Below are positions 46,850-58,694 of a stretch of DNA of 64,000 bases, in pieces. Both the position numbers and the translations under genes were made by a program. The DNA comes from Chinchilla lanigera. Its lineage: Eukaryota > Chordata > Mammalia > Rodentia > Chinchillidae. Numbering within the stretch: position 1 is the stretch's first letter; each line of letters begins with the position of its first letter. The notes below the pieces were generated by a model. It was given only the letters and a program-made list of their open reading frames with translations, did no database searches and was not told the origin of the DNA. The DNA lies in NCBI RefSeq assembly GCF_000276665.1, contig NW_004955425.1, forward strand, positions 27,292,969 to 27,356,968. Direction: 5' to 3'.

Positions 46850-46950
46850 TATGTTTGAGAGCTGCTCTGGCAGGGGACTGTGCTAAACATGGAGATATAC
46901 ACTCCATGCCCACTGGGCTCACATAAAAGGGAAAAAGACGCAATAGGGGT
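46850..46950 (+). repeat. L2-like fragment
   Basis: 'gactgtgctaaacatggaga' and 'ccatgcccactgggctcaca' resemble the L2 3' region. Weak match. Confidence 0.35.
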
Positions 46951-47960
46951 TTACCTCAGTGGGCGAGGCCTGATACTTTCCAGATGGTTACACCACAAGT
47001 GAGTTCAATAGAAATATCTTTAGAAAAAGATGCTCAAATATTAAATAAGTGATGAATATACATCAAGCCACAATCTGCTACATTTCTTTACATCTGGACT
47101 GGGAGTGTCACCCGTCCCTCGCTGCAGATGGGGTGGTCTTCGCTGTCAGTGGGAGGCCCCGTCAGATTTCCCATTAGGAAGATTCTTCTGGCAGCCTGAG
47201 TTCTAGAACCTAAATGCTGTCCATAAATAGATTCAGGGCTTCTCCTGGGACAAGGAAGGCGGGGAGAAAAGAGCAGCAGAGGAGAGCCTTTCTTGAATTC
47301 GGTCCGTATGTCTCGCATGTGGAAGAGCGGCATTTCCTGCTGAATCTTGGGAAAGGTCAGTAGACACAGCAGTTAGAAAGCATTAACACAGGGCTGATCA
47401 AATGATGACCATGAAATCACTCAGAAACCAGCTGGCCAGATTTCAAGGAGCCAGTGGTAAGGCAAGAGACCCTCCAAAGGAGCCCGCTGTCAGACCTTTG
47501 GGAGGCAAGGGCGGGCAAAGGGCCAGCCTTTCCTCAGGTAATCAGCGGATCTGTTTAAGGAGACGAAGGCAGTGACGGGAGCCTGGCTTCATTATCTGCT
47601 TCATCATGGGGGGCTCAGGCAGGGTAAAGCTCAGGAGACCCCCGGGAGGTGGGGATGCCTCACCCAGAGCTCGCCTGGTGCCTTCATCGTCCTTGTCTAC
47701 CCTTAAGAAGCCACAAGGCCACTCCTCCAGTCTATTGCCAAAGTACTAGAATGCTCCTGGCAAAATGCTGAGGTTTGAGTGTGGGCCCTATCAGGAAGTA
47801 CATTACAGTACACACTTGTGTGGTATGGCCAGCTATTCTAGCCTAGAGGGAGGGTCTGAAGGTTCATCCACATGAGCACACAGCCCTGATCACCCCCACT
47901 GCCTCCCCACCCGCACTGACCGTGTATGAGGTGTCATCCACACGTGCAGTGAATATTTAA
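46950..47960. other. No gene seen
   Basis: Unique, GC-balanced sequence without recognised repeats; 47380-47720 is notably repeat-free. Confidence 0.4.
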
Positions 47961-47984
47961 ATTTTTAAAAAAATGTACTGCAGT

Positions 47985-48430
47985 AAAAGACATGTCACCA
48001 GTAATTCCCCTCAAAATACTTCCCCTCATTTCAGATGCATTTATCATTCCTGCCACTTTCTGAAGCAGTTCTGGAAGTCCTCTCGTGGGTATCTTTATGA
48101 GCAGTGATCAAAAATACAGTGAAGGCTGCTGCTTAGTGCCACCCAATGGAAAGGCAGGCTCCTAAAAACATTAGTGTGCCTTGCTCCTCCTTATTTACTG
48201 GATCTGACAGTGTGAGACTTCTGGGTCTTCCTCAAAGTCAAATAATGAAAGTTAAATATTTTGAATCCATCAGGATGTCAAGGCAGCCACAAGCACAACT
48301 AAAGACACTTATGAGAGAGGATTTCCAGAAGTGCTTCAGAAAGTAGAAGACTGGTGGGGTAAGCGTGCTCAGAGTGAGGGGAGGGCTTTCTGAGGGGGAT
48401 TCATGGCAATGTGTCATCTATAATAAAACG
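47985..48430. mobile_element. Mariner transposase fossil arranged as an inverted repeat
   Basis: The right part (48146-48430, +) reads as the C-terminal end of a mariner transposase: a Pro-Pro-Tyr-Leu-x-Asp-Leu-like segment, Cys-Asp-Phe-Trp (both partly frameshifted), 'KVKYFESI', then 'EDFQKCFRK' and 'WGKRAQSEGRAF' (one in-frame TAG between them). The left arm (about 47985-48099, -) encodes a diverged version of the same end on the opposite strand ('EDFQNCFRKWQE'). The two arms of roughly 110-130 bases are therefore inverted, with about 200 bases between. Decayed and non-functional. Confidence 0.7.
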
Positions 48431-48538
48431 TTAATTTAGACATTCACTATATTTTTAGAAATCATACCCTGAAGATTAATATCTAAAGCCCTACTTAAAT
48501 GAATTTGAATCTTGCTCTCTAGTAGATTACCAGAATCG

Positions 48539-48640
48539 TGGGGCTGGGGATTTAGCTCAGCAGCACAGCGCCTGCCTGGCAAGCGCAAGGTTGTGAGTTC
48601 AATTCCCGGTACTGGAAAAAAACAAAAGCAAAACAAAGAT
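48539..48640 (+). repeat. ID SINE
   Basis: Near-consensus body with A-rich tail; short duplication AGAATC at 48532-48537 and 48642-48647. Confidence 0.85.
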
Positions 48641-48651
48641 GAGAATCACAA

Positions 48652-48863
48652 GTCAGGTGTGGTGGTGTATTTCTATAATCCCAGCACTCTGGGAGGCTGA
48701 GGCAGGAGGATCACAAATTCAAGCCCAGTCCAGAAAATTAGGTGACTTAGTGAGAATTTGTCTCAAAACAACAACAACAAAAATAAATAAATAAATAAAT
48801 AAATGGACTAGGGATGCAGATCTGCATGAAGGCCTCATGAATACAGGAAAAAAAAAAAAAAGG
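48652..48863 (+). repeat. B1-dID composite SINE
   Basis: 7SL part ('caggtgtggtggtgta', 'gggaggctgaggcaggagg'), an (AAC)n/(AAAT)n linker and a short tRNA-like end ('gactagggatgcag'). Perfect duplication TGAGAATCAC at 48640-48649 and 48864-48873, overlapping that of the ID just upstream. Confidence 0.85.
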
Positions 48864-49109
48864 TGAGAATCACCAGAAGTTAAACCACAAATTTCTAGTC
48901 TTTAGTGCTAACCTACAGAAGCTACATGTTTTGGAAGAGAAGTGTAATGACCCGTCTGTTTAACAAATAATCCTCGTGATGCTTCTTTCTTATCAGGGTT
49001 CTCGGCCCTGAGGGTTCTTGATTTACGACTGTGGCCCAGATCGTTACCTCAGCTGCCCAGCTGTGCTGGAATGGGGCTCACACACCAGTGGTTTTTCCCA
49101 GCTCGTTGG

Positions 49110-49320
49110 GACTGAGTCTAGGGTGTGATGCGTGTGGTGGTTCCCCTACTTGTGCAACTCCCGCAAAGCATCCAACTGCTCTGAGCCTCAGTTTCCTCAG
49201 CTGAAAGATAAGAATCATAATCTGACCTACCTCTGAGGATTATTTTGAGGCTGAAAGAGCTGATAGTGCAAACTACCTGGCACATTGCAAGCAGTCGGTA
49301 GATTTTACCTCTCATTACAG
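49110..49320 (+). repeat. MIR
   Basis: 'gagcctcagtttcctcagctg', 'aatctgacctacctctgagg' and 'actacctggcacattgcaag' follow the MIR consensus order. The left part is uncertain. Confidence 0.75.
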
Positions 49321-49399
49321 ATTTCACACATGCTTCCACGTTAACAACTGGGGGCTCAAAGATGAATGAACAAAATGTGTCTCCTGTGACCTTGAGGTG

Positions 49400-50070
49400 T
49401 TGGGGAGGGGTCATCTCTCTGGAGAGAAGACGTAGGCCAACTAAAAGGTGATCCATGAGCGGGGCCTCAGAAGCAATATGAGCAAGGTGAGCTGAGCTCA
49501 GATGGAGTGGCGCGTGCCTCTAACAAGAGATTACTGCGTTGGGGCCATGAGAGGGTGACAGTTGAGTGAGGGTTTGAAGAATGGGACATCTGGCCTGACT
49601 CGCAGGGTGGCAGGTGGGCAGTCCCAGAGGAACAGTGAAAGGAGCTCTTGGTGTCCTAAGAGATAGCATTTCCAAGTGACTGGGTTTAACATTCAGGGGA
49701 TGAGCCACAGCAGCAGATCGGGATTGAATTCTAAAGACTTCTAAAGGCTATTCTGAGGGTCTTGATTTTTTTGACAGTGGAAATCAATCACCAGAGGATT
49801 TGGAGGTTGTTGATACAATTGGATTCTGCTTTCAAGCAATAATCCTGACAGTAGCCTGTAGAATGGGGATATGGGAGGCGGGGCAGAGTGGGCTGAACAT
49901 GTAATCCATGCATTCACAAAAACTTCCTGATGAGTGCTGGCAGACACTAGATGCCGGACTACAGCGGCGCAGAGGATGGAACTGCTCCCCACACAGTTAG
50001 ACAGTGGCCACAAGAGTCTGCGTGGGTTGGAGAGGACCAGCAACCGTGGGACAGGAGAGGAGGAGTAACA
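49400..50070 (-). repeat. L2 remnant
   Basis: Minus-strand L2 phrases: 'agggtttgaagaatgggac', 'gaacagtgaaaggagctctt', 'aatcctgacagtagcctgt'. Old. Confidence 0.5.
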
Positions 50071-50449
50071 ATGGGAGAGAAGTTGTGGCGCTCCAACCAA
50101 CAGGTCTGGGGACATCTCATTAGATAAGACTAATATCGCCAAAAAAGAAAAAGGCTAATACTTCCGAAAAGAGAAAAAGCATCTGGGACAGCAGACACTA
50201 AGAGGTGCATGTGGGAGACTCTGGCCTTTTGCAGTCCTTTGATCTCCCCACACTCTTTACCCTGAAAGGGCTTTGTGAATGCCATTTCCTCTGCTGTTCC
50301 TGGGAGAGGTTTTCTTGTGCAGCCCCTTGAGGCTAGATCTTCATTCAGCCCTGCCATCGTGAGATGTTCCCCAAGACTGTCCTGGATATGCTCTTCGTAG
50401 TTTATCATGACTGCTTCCCACCCAGGATGTGATTCCATACAGGTAAGAG

Positions 50450-50545
50450 ATTCACTGGTCAGCTCAGCACTGTATTCCTAGCACCTTGCACAGAGCCTTA
50501 CCATAGCAAGCTGTCAAAAAAAATATTTACCAAATGAATAAACTT
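50450..50545 (+). repeat. L2 3' end
   Basis: 'actgtattcctagcaccttgc', 'acagagccttaccatagcaag' and 'atatttaccaaatgaataaa' are the L2 tail. Confidence 0.7.
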
Positions 50546-50549
50546 CTAG

Positions 50550-52340
50550 TTCAGGCGTCCCTGGAAAGTTCTGCCCTCACCTGTCATGAGCAGAGGAGGA
50601 GACCAGATGGTTGGCGTGGTGCCACTCATGACTTGGAAGTGACTATGTGGAGAGATGGCTGGCCTTGGTGGAACATACTCACTGGCTTACAAGGTTTCAG
50701 GTGAAAAAGAATGGGAAACACCATCAGAAAACATCAAACTGGGTTTTGGGCATTTATAAACTATAACACATGGACAAGCTTCTAACATATCTACGTCTTC
50801 TACTTTGCCTGTTCCTAAAGTCATCCTTATGTTGGCCTACAGACCTCTGAAGTCTCGGTGACTAGGTGTGACGCTAAAGGAGTGGGAAACTATTTTGTAG
50901 CCTGTACTTGACATTTGGTGTAGAGTTGCCTTAGTCTGCAGTCAACTGGGTGGAGAGAGAAGATACCTATGAAGCGTAGTAAAATGAGTAACAAGCAACC
51001 TCTCAAGCATCAGAGGCCAGTAAGCCAGTGTCATCTGACCACACGGATCTGGACTGGGAAATAAGGAACTGGGCTCCGCCACCTCCCTCACACCCTGAGT
51101 CTCTCTGTGTCTTGGCTCCATTCTCCCATTTCTCTCCACCGAGCAGTTTCTGCTGCTTCCTGTGACCTCATGACTTCAATTTCACAACCAGCTCCCCTTC
51201 CACCTGACTCAGTATGACCTTCAGTCCATCATGATCCATCCACCTAGACCCTGGCTCAGTCTCTTTTTCTCCCAAGGTAAATGCTCTTAGGAGGCAGACT
51301 GGCCCAGCTAGCCCAGAAACTGACTTCCCATTGGCCAGGTGTCTGACCATGGTCCAATCATCTCAGATCAGATCTCTGGGTAAAAGAGGCAGCTGGGTGT
51401 GAGGGAGATTGCAGGGGGAGGAAGAAAGTGGACCAAATAAAACAAAATGAATATAATTCTTGCACTAGCCCACCTCTAGTTGTACTGTTATAAATCTCAC
51501 TGATGCAAGGGAAGAAAATCAAAATAACATTATTATCATTTAATAATAGTCCCTAATATTGCTCAAGCCTTAATAAGACCAACAAAGTCTTAGTGAAAAA
51601 TACTAACTGAATTTTTCTAAAGCAACACAATATTCTTTATGATTCAAGAAAGTCCCATTCTTACCTTTTAAAATTTCATTAAGATTATTTATCCTAAAAT
51701 ATCTTTAAACTCCATGATTGACTCAGATGGAGACAGAGTAAAGAGCACTTCATTTGCCTTCAAATATTATATAAACTGTAAACGATTTTTTATGCTTGGG
51801 ATATTTTTCAAGAAATACCTTGTATTTTTAAATACATTTGTTCAATATGCATATAGACTGTGCAGTTTCGTAGAGTTAACCAAAACCCCAATGGTTAATT
51901 CTAGTGCTGAGGTTTTTTAAGACTGTTTCTTTAAAACTGCTCTGGAAAGAATGAAGTCATGCACCAAATTAAAACATAAAGACACCACAGAGTTCGAGCA
52001 AGATGCAAAGTGTAAGGGTGTCATAATTTCTTCTTCCTTAATAATATAGCCAAGGAAAGAGAATAAAGAAAACATTACTAGGAAAGAAGTTAGGGCTTGG
52101 AGGACTCAATGGTCAAGTGACAGTGTGGTGTGCCTGACTCTCAGTGAAACCTCCGGAGTCTCCAGCCTGGGGCCTGTTGCAGTCCTTTGCGCCTCCCATA
52201 GCACAAACTGTGACAGACCACCCTGAGCAGCGAAGGCCAGCCTAGTCTCTCTAGTCAAGTCTTGGGCACTCACCAGCAATCATTACCCCACCCTCTTGAA
52301 GCAAATCTAACAGCAACCTACAGGGGGAGGTAAATGCAAC
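50550..52340. other. No gene seen
   Basis: Unique, AT-rich after 51430. Several short frames (50942-51139, 51714-51920) are not recognised. Confidence 0.4.
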
Positions 52341-52344
52341 AGGC

Positions 52345-52425
52345 AGAAACAGCACAGTTACATAAGCTGCTTAACCTCCACACTTATTGTATGTAAAATG
52401 AGGATAACAATACATGCATTATAGG
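52345..52425 (+). repeat. MIR fragment cut by an LTR
   Basis: 'acataagctgcttaacctcc' and 'tgtaaaatgaggataacaat' are the MIR middle; the sequence then stops at the LTR boundary. Confidence 0.65.
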
Positions 52426-52427
52426 TC

Positions 52428-52753
52428 TGTGTATTGGCTTTCTTGTTGCTGGGTACAGTACCTCATACCCACAGTTTAAAGGAGGAGAGATTTAACTTAG
52501 TTCATGTTTTAGCAGGGTTTAGTCCATTGTCAGCTGGCTCCAAGGCAGAATCCTTGGTGGAAGGATGTTGCAAAGGAGAATTGCATAGTTTGTGGTTCCT
52601 GAGAAGCAGACAAGGGAAACAGGGCCACGAGGAAGCAGACCAGTGACCATATATAGCACCAAAGGTCACACCTCCATGACGCACTGAGGAGTGTGCTCCA
52701 CTAGTCCCCCAAGTGGATCCCAAGCTAATCAAGTTGACACCTCACTCTAAACA
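52428..52753 (-). mobile_element. MT-like MaLR LTR, reversed
   Basis: Opens 'tgtgtattggctttcttgttgc', continues 'gtcagctggctccaaggcag' (shared with 37570-37590) and ends 'aatcaagttgacacctcac...aaca', the inverse of a rodent MT-type start. The edges could shift by a few bases. Confidence 0.65.
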
Positions 52754-52759
52754 GACTCT

Positions 52760-53555
52760 GTGACAATCAGATGGAATTATAAACATTAAAAGCACCCATA
52801 AACAAGTGGTGCTCAATAAAGAGTAGTTATTACTACTATGAAAAGGGAAAAAATACAAGTAGGTCAAGCAAACCCCAGTTCTAATTAAACTAAAGCCTTT
52901 TGGAGAACAGTTTCTTTCAGGTTCCCAAGGACTTGCATGTCTCTCATGCCTCTTTTTCCTGAATCCGTGTCCTCCCAGCACAGCACAGCCACTCTTGCCC
53001 CCAGCTTTTGTCTGTGCCTGTGAGCCCCTTGGTCTAAAAGCCCTTCCACCTGTGCATTCGCATCTCTTGGGAGTTAGCCCAAGCCACACATCCAGGGTGG
53101 GCTGGAAAACCACTGCTCCAAATCAGCCCAGATTTGTAGAGTTGGCTGATTTTCAAGAGGCAAAAATCCCACCATGGTGGCTTTCAAGCCACCAAAGGGT
53201 TAACAACTGGCTGATAAAATTCCTGATTATTTTCCATAAGTGTGGGGCTGTGTTAATGACACCCTTGAAAGAGAGCGGTGTGCGGAAATGAGTAACTGCA
53301 TGGTGAGGAGGCCTGACCGCGCTGCCACGGCCAGGCCTCTGCCAGGTGTCAGCGGCGACAGGTCACACTGGTCCCCTTGACAGAAAGTGACAGCACAGGG
53401 TCCTCGCCTCTCGGGTCTTCACCCCCAAAATATGTAGCTCAAGACTAATGATGAGAAAAATATAACTCTCAATCAACAGACACCCTACAAAATACTGACC
53501 AGCACTCCTCAAAACTGTCATGGTTACCAAACACAAAAAAATCTAAAACATTGTT
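52760..53555. other. No gene seen
   Basis: Unique sequence. 53300-53400 has scattered CG. The opposing frames at 52742-53291 are not recognised. Confidence 0.4.
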
Positions 53556-53559
53556 GCAA

Positions 53560-53692
53560 GGCCGGGTGTGGTGGTGCACGCCTGTAATCCCAGAACTCAG
53601 GAGGCAGAGGCAGGGGGATTGCTGCAAGTTCAAGGCCAGCCTGGGCTACATAGCAAAACTCTGTTTCAAAAAGCCAAAAAGGAAAGGAAAAC
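53560..53692 (+). repeat. B1 SINE, single-unit form
   Basis: GGCCGGGTGTGGTGGTGCAC, 'aatcccagaactcaggaggc', 'caaggccagcctgggctaca', then 'tctgtttcaaaaagcc'. It lacks the internal duplication. Duplication TGTTGCA at 53552-53558 and 53693-53699. Confidence 0.9.
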
Positions 53693-53829
53693 TGTTGCAG
53701 TCTAAGGAAAAACAATAACCAAATGTATTGTAGTACCCAGAATGGAATGCTGGATCAGAAAAGGAGATTAGGTAAAAACTAATGAAACTGAATAAAGCAC
53801 AGATCAGCTTTAACATAAACAATGTAATG

Positions 53830-53985
53830 ACATGGGTTTATTAATTATAAAAACTGTCACACCGATGTGAGACGTTGATAGTAGAAGATACTGCATGCAG
53901 AATACATGGGAACTGTCTCTACTACCTTTGTAATTTTTCTGTAAATCTAAAACTATTTCAAGATAAAAGGATTATGTTAAGATAT
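53830..53985 (+). mobile_element. L1 3' end
   Basis: 'gcagaatacatgggaactgtc', 'tactacctttgtaatttttc' and 'tgtaaatctaaaactatttc' match the L1M 3' end. Confidence 0.65.
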
Positions 53986-54289
53986 TCCTGAAGACATAAC
54001 AGTTTGTTCTTCACAGGCCAGTCTGGTGGATCCAGCATTCTGTCCTACCTTGAGCTCAGCTGAGCCTATCTTTCACCACCAGGCCCCTAGGGACAGTGCG
54101 AGGACCCGGGGTGAACAAAAGCTTTACTCAGCTGTGCAGCCCACAGCTCCTGCCTCCAGGGCCAAAGCCCTGCTCTGCACTGCAAGACACCTGGGAGTGA
54201 TTCACCGAGCGCAGCCAGCTTAACTCTCTCATCCTCTCTTCCCATCTGGTTTCCAATCAAGTATTTGGCACTTGACTAGAGCATAGGAA

Positions 54290-54510
54290 CTTACAGGGTG
54301 GCTTCTAACTAGAATGCCTGGTAGGAGTCCAGCTCTGTCACTTCCTAGCTGTGTGGTCTTGAACAAGTAATGGAATCTCTCTGGGCCCCTGTCTTTTGGA
54401 CTCTAATGTGGGAGCGGGATGCTATCTTCATCGTAGGTGTTTGGGAAGACTGACAGAGGCCGTGGAAAGTCCTTAGAACAGCCCTGGTACGTGGTGCAGC
54501 CTCTGGTGCC
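54290..54510 (+). repeat. MIR
   Basis: 'agctctgtcacttcctagctg', 'tgtggtcttgaacaagtaat' and 'cttagaacagccctgg' are in MIR order. Confidence 0.7.
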
Positions 54511-54514
54511 ATGG

Positions 54515-55240
54515 GCTCTTGTTTATTCCCTTGCTGCCTTTACCTGAGGCAAGCTGGCTTCAGACGAATACAGTGCCTGCCCTGAGCGCCTGTCTCAGCC
54601 CACCTGAGCCCGGCTGACTCCTCACCTTCTGGGGCCCTAAGTGCTTCCCCCACCATTTTTTTTCTCTTTCTCCCCGCTCCCACCCTTCCCCCTGCACCAA
54701 ATCACTAGACTGTGGGCCTTCTTTTAAGCATCTTTGAACCTGCCAACTGCCAATTTCCCTTTCATTTTAATTTGAAGTCACACTACGCAAGAAGGGGTGA
54801 GAACTACCACACAAACACACCGCTGTTTACTCCTGAACTCAAATATTTAGACTCTGCAAGGAAGCACAGCTTTGTCTTTGCTGTCGCTCTTCTTCGCCAC
54901 CATGGAGGAGCTGGGGGTGGAGGGTGAATAAGAAGCCTCACAGACTGGAGTCTGAAAGCAACAGCTTCAGGGACTGAGGAGCGCCAGAAATTCAATATAT
55001 TTAGGACTCCCTTGTGCAAACACAACAACAAAAATAAAAAATGCCTCCCACTGCTTCGACGTCTCTATTCCACTGAAGCCCCCACCGTTCTCTTTACAAA
55101 CAAATGAGAAAAGTCAAGTGTTGATGACAGTCACTGGGGTTCCGGTCAGTCCCTGGGGTATGAAAAGCAGTTTGTTCACAAAAGACAAACCCCTGTCTTG
55201 ATGGACAAGGCCTTAAAAACAGAAACCACAAGTGAACTCT
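54515..55240. other. No gene seen
   Basis: Unique sequence with an open frame at 54712-54927 that is not recognised. Confidence 0.4.

Positions 55241-55242
<2 letters not shown>

Positions 55243-55287
<45 letters not shown>
55243..55287. repeat. (TG)n microsatellite
   Basis: About 22 uninterrupted TG units. Confidence 0.95.
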
Positions 55288-55288
<1 letters not shown>

Positions 55289-55379
55289 CCACACAGTGAT
55301 GGGTGCACTGGAGGGGGCGGTCTCAACAAAAGTCTGGATTTGATTTTCAGGATTATGAATTGACTTGAACGTTCTGAGC

Positions 55380-55875
55380 AAAGCCTGAGGATCTGGTTGT
55401 TATTGAAGAATTAGAAGTTTTACTTGAAGGACGTTTAAGGATGGTTATTCAGGAAACACTGAGGGTGAGACACTCCTTGGCTACTTTCACAAGTCTTTGT
55501 TTCTGGAAGTTTGACATTCTTTAAAAGAGACATTTCCCCTGAGATTCAAGTCATGGTGAGTGAGGGCTTAACTATGAAGAGATAAAAAGGACAAGTGAAG
55601 AACCTCATATTGCTTGGTGTTCTTGCACTGGACGGCCATGGGTTCTTCTCTGAAAATGTAAGGTTCTCTGTGCCATGTAACTACTGTACACCGGTTTTCA
55701 TTAGAGCGATTGGTCTTCAGCACTTATATTACAGGTGATTGGCATTTCATTTTAATCTTAACTTCCCTGGCTGCTAAGCGTGCTATGCATCTTTTTATGT
55801 GTATATTTCTTTTCCTTTGGATTGTTTGTGCTATTTTCACATATATATGTTTGAATTTTACAGTTTTCCTCAGCA
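55380..55875. other. No gene seen
   Basis: AT-rich unique sequence with no named repeat. Confidence 0.35.
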
Positions 55876-55879
55876 ATTC

Positions 55880-56290
55880 ATAAGTACTCTTTTTTAAAAG
55901 TATAGAATATTTGGGGCATACAGAAAAGTAATACATTTAAAGTTCCTTTATAACCTTTTCTGATCCCACTTCCCACCCTTCATTTACAGCTCCCATGCAT
56001 CTTTCCCCTCCACATTTTATAATTTTGGTCATCACACGCATACGTACACAGAGTACTGACTTGTGAGCTTCTAAATTTTATATGACAAATAATAGCATTC
56101 TGCATCTTGGTCTTTTTAGACTCAGTATTATATATTCAAGCATAGCATAAGATCCAATCCATTCATTTTAATGGCTAAATTGAATTCCACTGTATGAATG
56201 TACCACAAGCTATTTTTCCACTCTGAGCAGCCCTTTATATGATTATATGTATTAACTCTTTCTAGCCGGGGGATGAGTACACCCACTCTC
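55880..56290 (-). mobile_element. Old L1 remnant
   Basis: 'aatagcattctgcatcttgg', 'ttttaatggctaaattgaat', 'ccactgtatgaatgtacca' and 'actctgagcagccc' are antisense L1M 3' phrases. Confidence 0.6.
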
Positions 56291-56299
56291 ACTACAAAT

Positions 56300-57000
56300 A
56301 TATTTCCCCATACCCCCTTATTTTAATTAATTCTGTACAGAAATATAAAAGTGCTAAGTGGGGGAAATCTCATTGTTTCTAAGTGGTTCCTTCTGTTTCT
56401 TCAAAGTAGCCAATGCTATCCTCTTCCTAGGCGAAAGAAATATTCATTCATACTTAGGGGGGTTCTGTGATTTGTTGTTGTTTTTAGCTTAATTCATTAG
56501 TTACATTTAACCTGGCAGGGTGCAGGGGGAACATACAAACACAGTCCCCCACAGTATAGTAATCAGCTATCCCAAGAGGATTTATTCAGCTATGCTCCTC
56601 TTTGTTATAACTTCTCTATCACGTGTTACACTCTGACAGATGGTAAGACTGAGTCCTTGGACTTCTGCTCTATGTAGTTGATAGTGATGTTTAGTATTTC
56701 TTCAATATTTAGTTCCTATTTTAACTATTATTGTTTTCAACAGTGTACTTGCAAAGCTGAAGATCCCCATAGCTCCTTTTTCAAAATAACATTTGATATT
56801 TGTGCCCATTTAGATTATTTATTAATTTTATTAAAAATCTCACAGAACTTTGAGGAAAACTGTTAGATTTTAAACTGCAATTTGTTAAAACTACACCTGA
56901 ATTTTAGAATAATCAACATTTACTCTCCACTTCAAGGCAGTTTCTAGTTATTTTCTCTGTCTTTTCTTGATGTACAATCATCTATCAAAAATTGTACTTT
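56300..57000. other. No gene seen
   Basis: AT-rich unique sequence with no recognisable feature. Confidence 0.4.
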
Positions 57001-57001
57001 G

Positions 57002-57195
57002 GCCAGGCATGGTGGCGCATGCCTATAATCTCAGCACCTGGGAGGCTGAAGCAGGAGGATTGCTGCAAGTTAGAGGCCAGCCTGTGCTACAAAGTGAGTT
57101 CAAGGCCAGCCTGAACTACAGAGTGAAACCTTGTCTCAAAAAGCCAAAAAAAAAAAAAAAAAAGAAAAGAAAAAGAAAGAAAAGGAAAAAGAAAA
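57002..57195 (+). repeat. B1 SINE with internal duplication
   Basis: After the head (GCCAGGCATGGTGGCGCATG) the segment 'gaggccagcctgtgctacaaagtgag' is followed by its diverged copy 'ttcaaggccagcctgaactacagagtga', the ~29-bp duplication typical of B1. Ends in an A/AAAG-rich tail. Confidence 0.9.
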
Positions 57196-57424
57196 ATAGT
57201 ATTATAAGTAATTATTTGAAATATTTATCTCATCTTCTATTATCCAAAAAATTTCTAAATGCTATTAATATTATTGAGGCCAACATCATTGTGAATTTTC
57301 AAGTGACTGTATCAAATGTAACTTTATGGACATATCCTTTTTTAGTTGTCCTTTAGTGTCAGTACCTGAGTATCTATTAATATGTGCACAGTCTCTCTTA
57401 GTGACTTTTAGTAATAAACAATTA

Positions 57425-57500
57425 CGGGTGTGCAGCTCAATCACAGAGTACATGCTCAGCATATGTAAGCTCCTGTGTTCAATCCGCAGCATCAAAAACA
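57425..57500 (+). repeat. Old ID-like SINE
   Basis: 'ggtgtgcagctcaatcacag' and 'gtgttcaatccgcagcatc' are a decayed A box and B box, with a CAAAA tail. Confidence 0.65.
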
Positions 57501-57666
57501 AAACAAAACAATATACATACACACACTTATGTCACTCTATTCAGTATGTTTCTTTAAGGTTACGATAGCCCTGGATTTTTGACTGACTATATTTCATGTG
57601 ATTGTTTTTCATGTTCAGCGTGTAGCATTCAGCTCTTCTTCCCCGCTTTTGTTCCTGCTGTTTCTG

Positions 57667-57754
57667 TTTTTGGTTTCAGTTCTGGGAAGGAAACCCCGGG
57701 CCTCTCATGTTAGATAGACCAAGTGCGCTACCACCGACACACACACCCAGCCCT
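57667..57754 (-). repeat. Old ID-like SINE, reversed
   Basis: 'ttctgggaaggaaaccccgg' and 'gctaccaccgacacacacac' are the inverse B and A boxes of an ID element. Confidence 0.65.
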
Positions 57755-57759
57755 GTTTC

Positions 57760-58395
57760 TCCGATTTTTACACTCTCAAAACTCTGTATCATTTTTGTTT
57801 GCTTATTTTTATTGGGCTTGGCGTCAGAACTGTGTTTGCTTCAGAAAGTATTCTGGGTAGCTCTGCCGCGCGGAGAGGGACACTGTCAGTGCAGCTTCCT
57901 TCTGCCAACTGCCTTCTCTCACCCATGAGTTGGGGTGCAGGGGGCCCCGCCTGCTGCCCCTCTCCTGGGAACCAGCCCGCCCACAGGAAACGTGCTTTCT
58001 GTTCTGGAGCTCTGGGCAATGAGTGCTTTAAGAGCAACCACCATGTGGGGAAAATGCGGTTATTCCGTGCTGCCTGCGGCGGAGGGTGTGGGAAATTCTA
58101 ATCTAGGATTTAGTTTCGGGAGATCTGTGGTTGCCACCCATCCAAGCCACATCCTCAAATCCAGCATTTACTAGCAAGAAAGCTATTCTTTTTATTTCCA
58201 TCTGTCTAATTTCCTTAAATTAAAATTTTAATTTATTTTAATTTGCCTTTAACTCTCAATGAATTTTGGCTCTCAATAAAGAAAAAAAGGTGTTAAGTGT
58301 TAGGCTTCTAAAAATTTCAACAGCTCAACACATGTTTAAAAAGGACTTCCAGAAAGAGAGAATAAAATTAATGGTGGAAAACAATACTCAAAAGA
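57760..58395. other. Unique, partly GC-rich, no gene seen
   Basis: 57850-58100 has scattered CG and two overlapping open frames (57799-58101 +, 57789-58037 -), neither recognised. The remainder is AT-rich. Confidence 0.4.
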
Positions 58396-58398
58396 TCA

Positions 58399-58504
58399 CG
58401 CCAGGCATGGTGGTACACATCTATAATCACAGCACTTGGGAAGCAGATGGCCACAAGTTCAAGGCCAGCATGGGCTACATAGTGAGACTCTGTCTAAAAA
58501 AACG
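58399..58504 (+). repeat. B1 SINE, single-unit form
   Basis: GCCAGGCATGGTGGTACACA, 'ttcaaggccagcatgggcta', 'gagactctgtctaaaa'. Confidence 0.85.
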
Positions 58505-58514
58505 ATAATGTATA

Positions 58515-58594
58515 GAGCTGGGGATGGAGCTCCATGACAGAGCACTTGTCAAACATGCATGAGGCCTTGGGCTCCATCCCCAATACTGCAAAAT
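58515..58594 (+). repeat. ID SINE
   Basis: 'gagctggggatggagctcc', 'gaggccttgggctccatcc', AAAATAAAG tail. Confidence 0.8.
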
Positions 58595-58611
58595 AAAGAA
58601 AAAGATAATCA

Positions 58612-58683
58612 TGGGCCGGGGATATAGCTTGGTGGCACAGTGGCCAGTGTGAAGTCGTGAGCTCAATTCCTGGTACAAAAAAA
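58612..58683 (+). repeat. ID SINE with target duplication
   Basis: 'gggccggggatatagcttgg', 'gtcgtgagctcaattcctgg'. Perfect duplication AAAGATAATCA at 58601-58611 and 58684-58694. Confidence 0.85.
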
Positions 58684-58694
58684 AAAGATAATCA

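Noticed and set aside
55094..55381. Minus frame with a His-Thr repeat
   Set aside because: The repeat is the (TG)n microsatellite translated.
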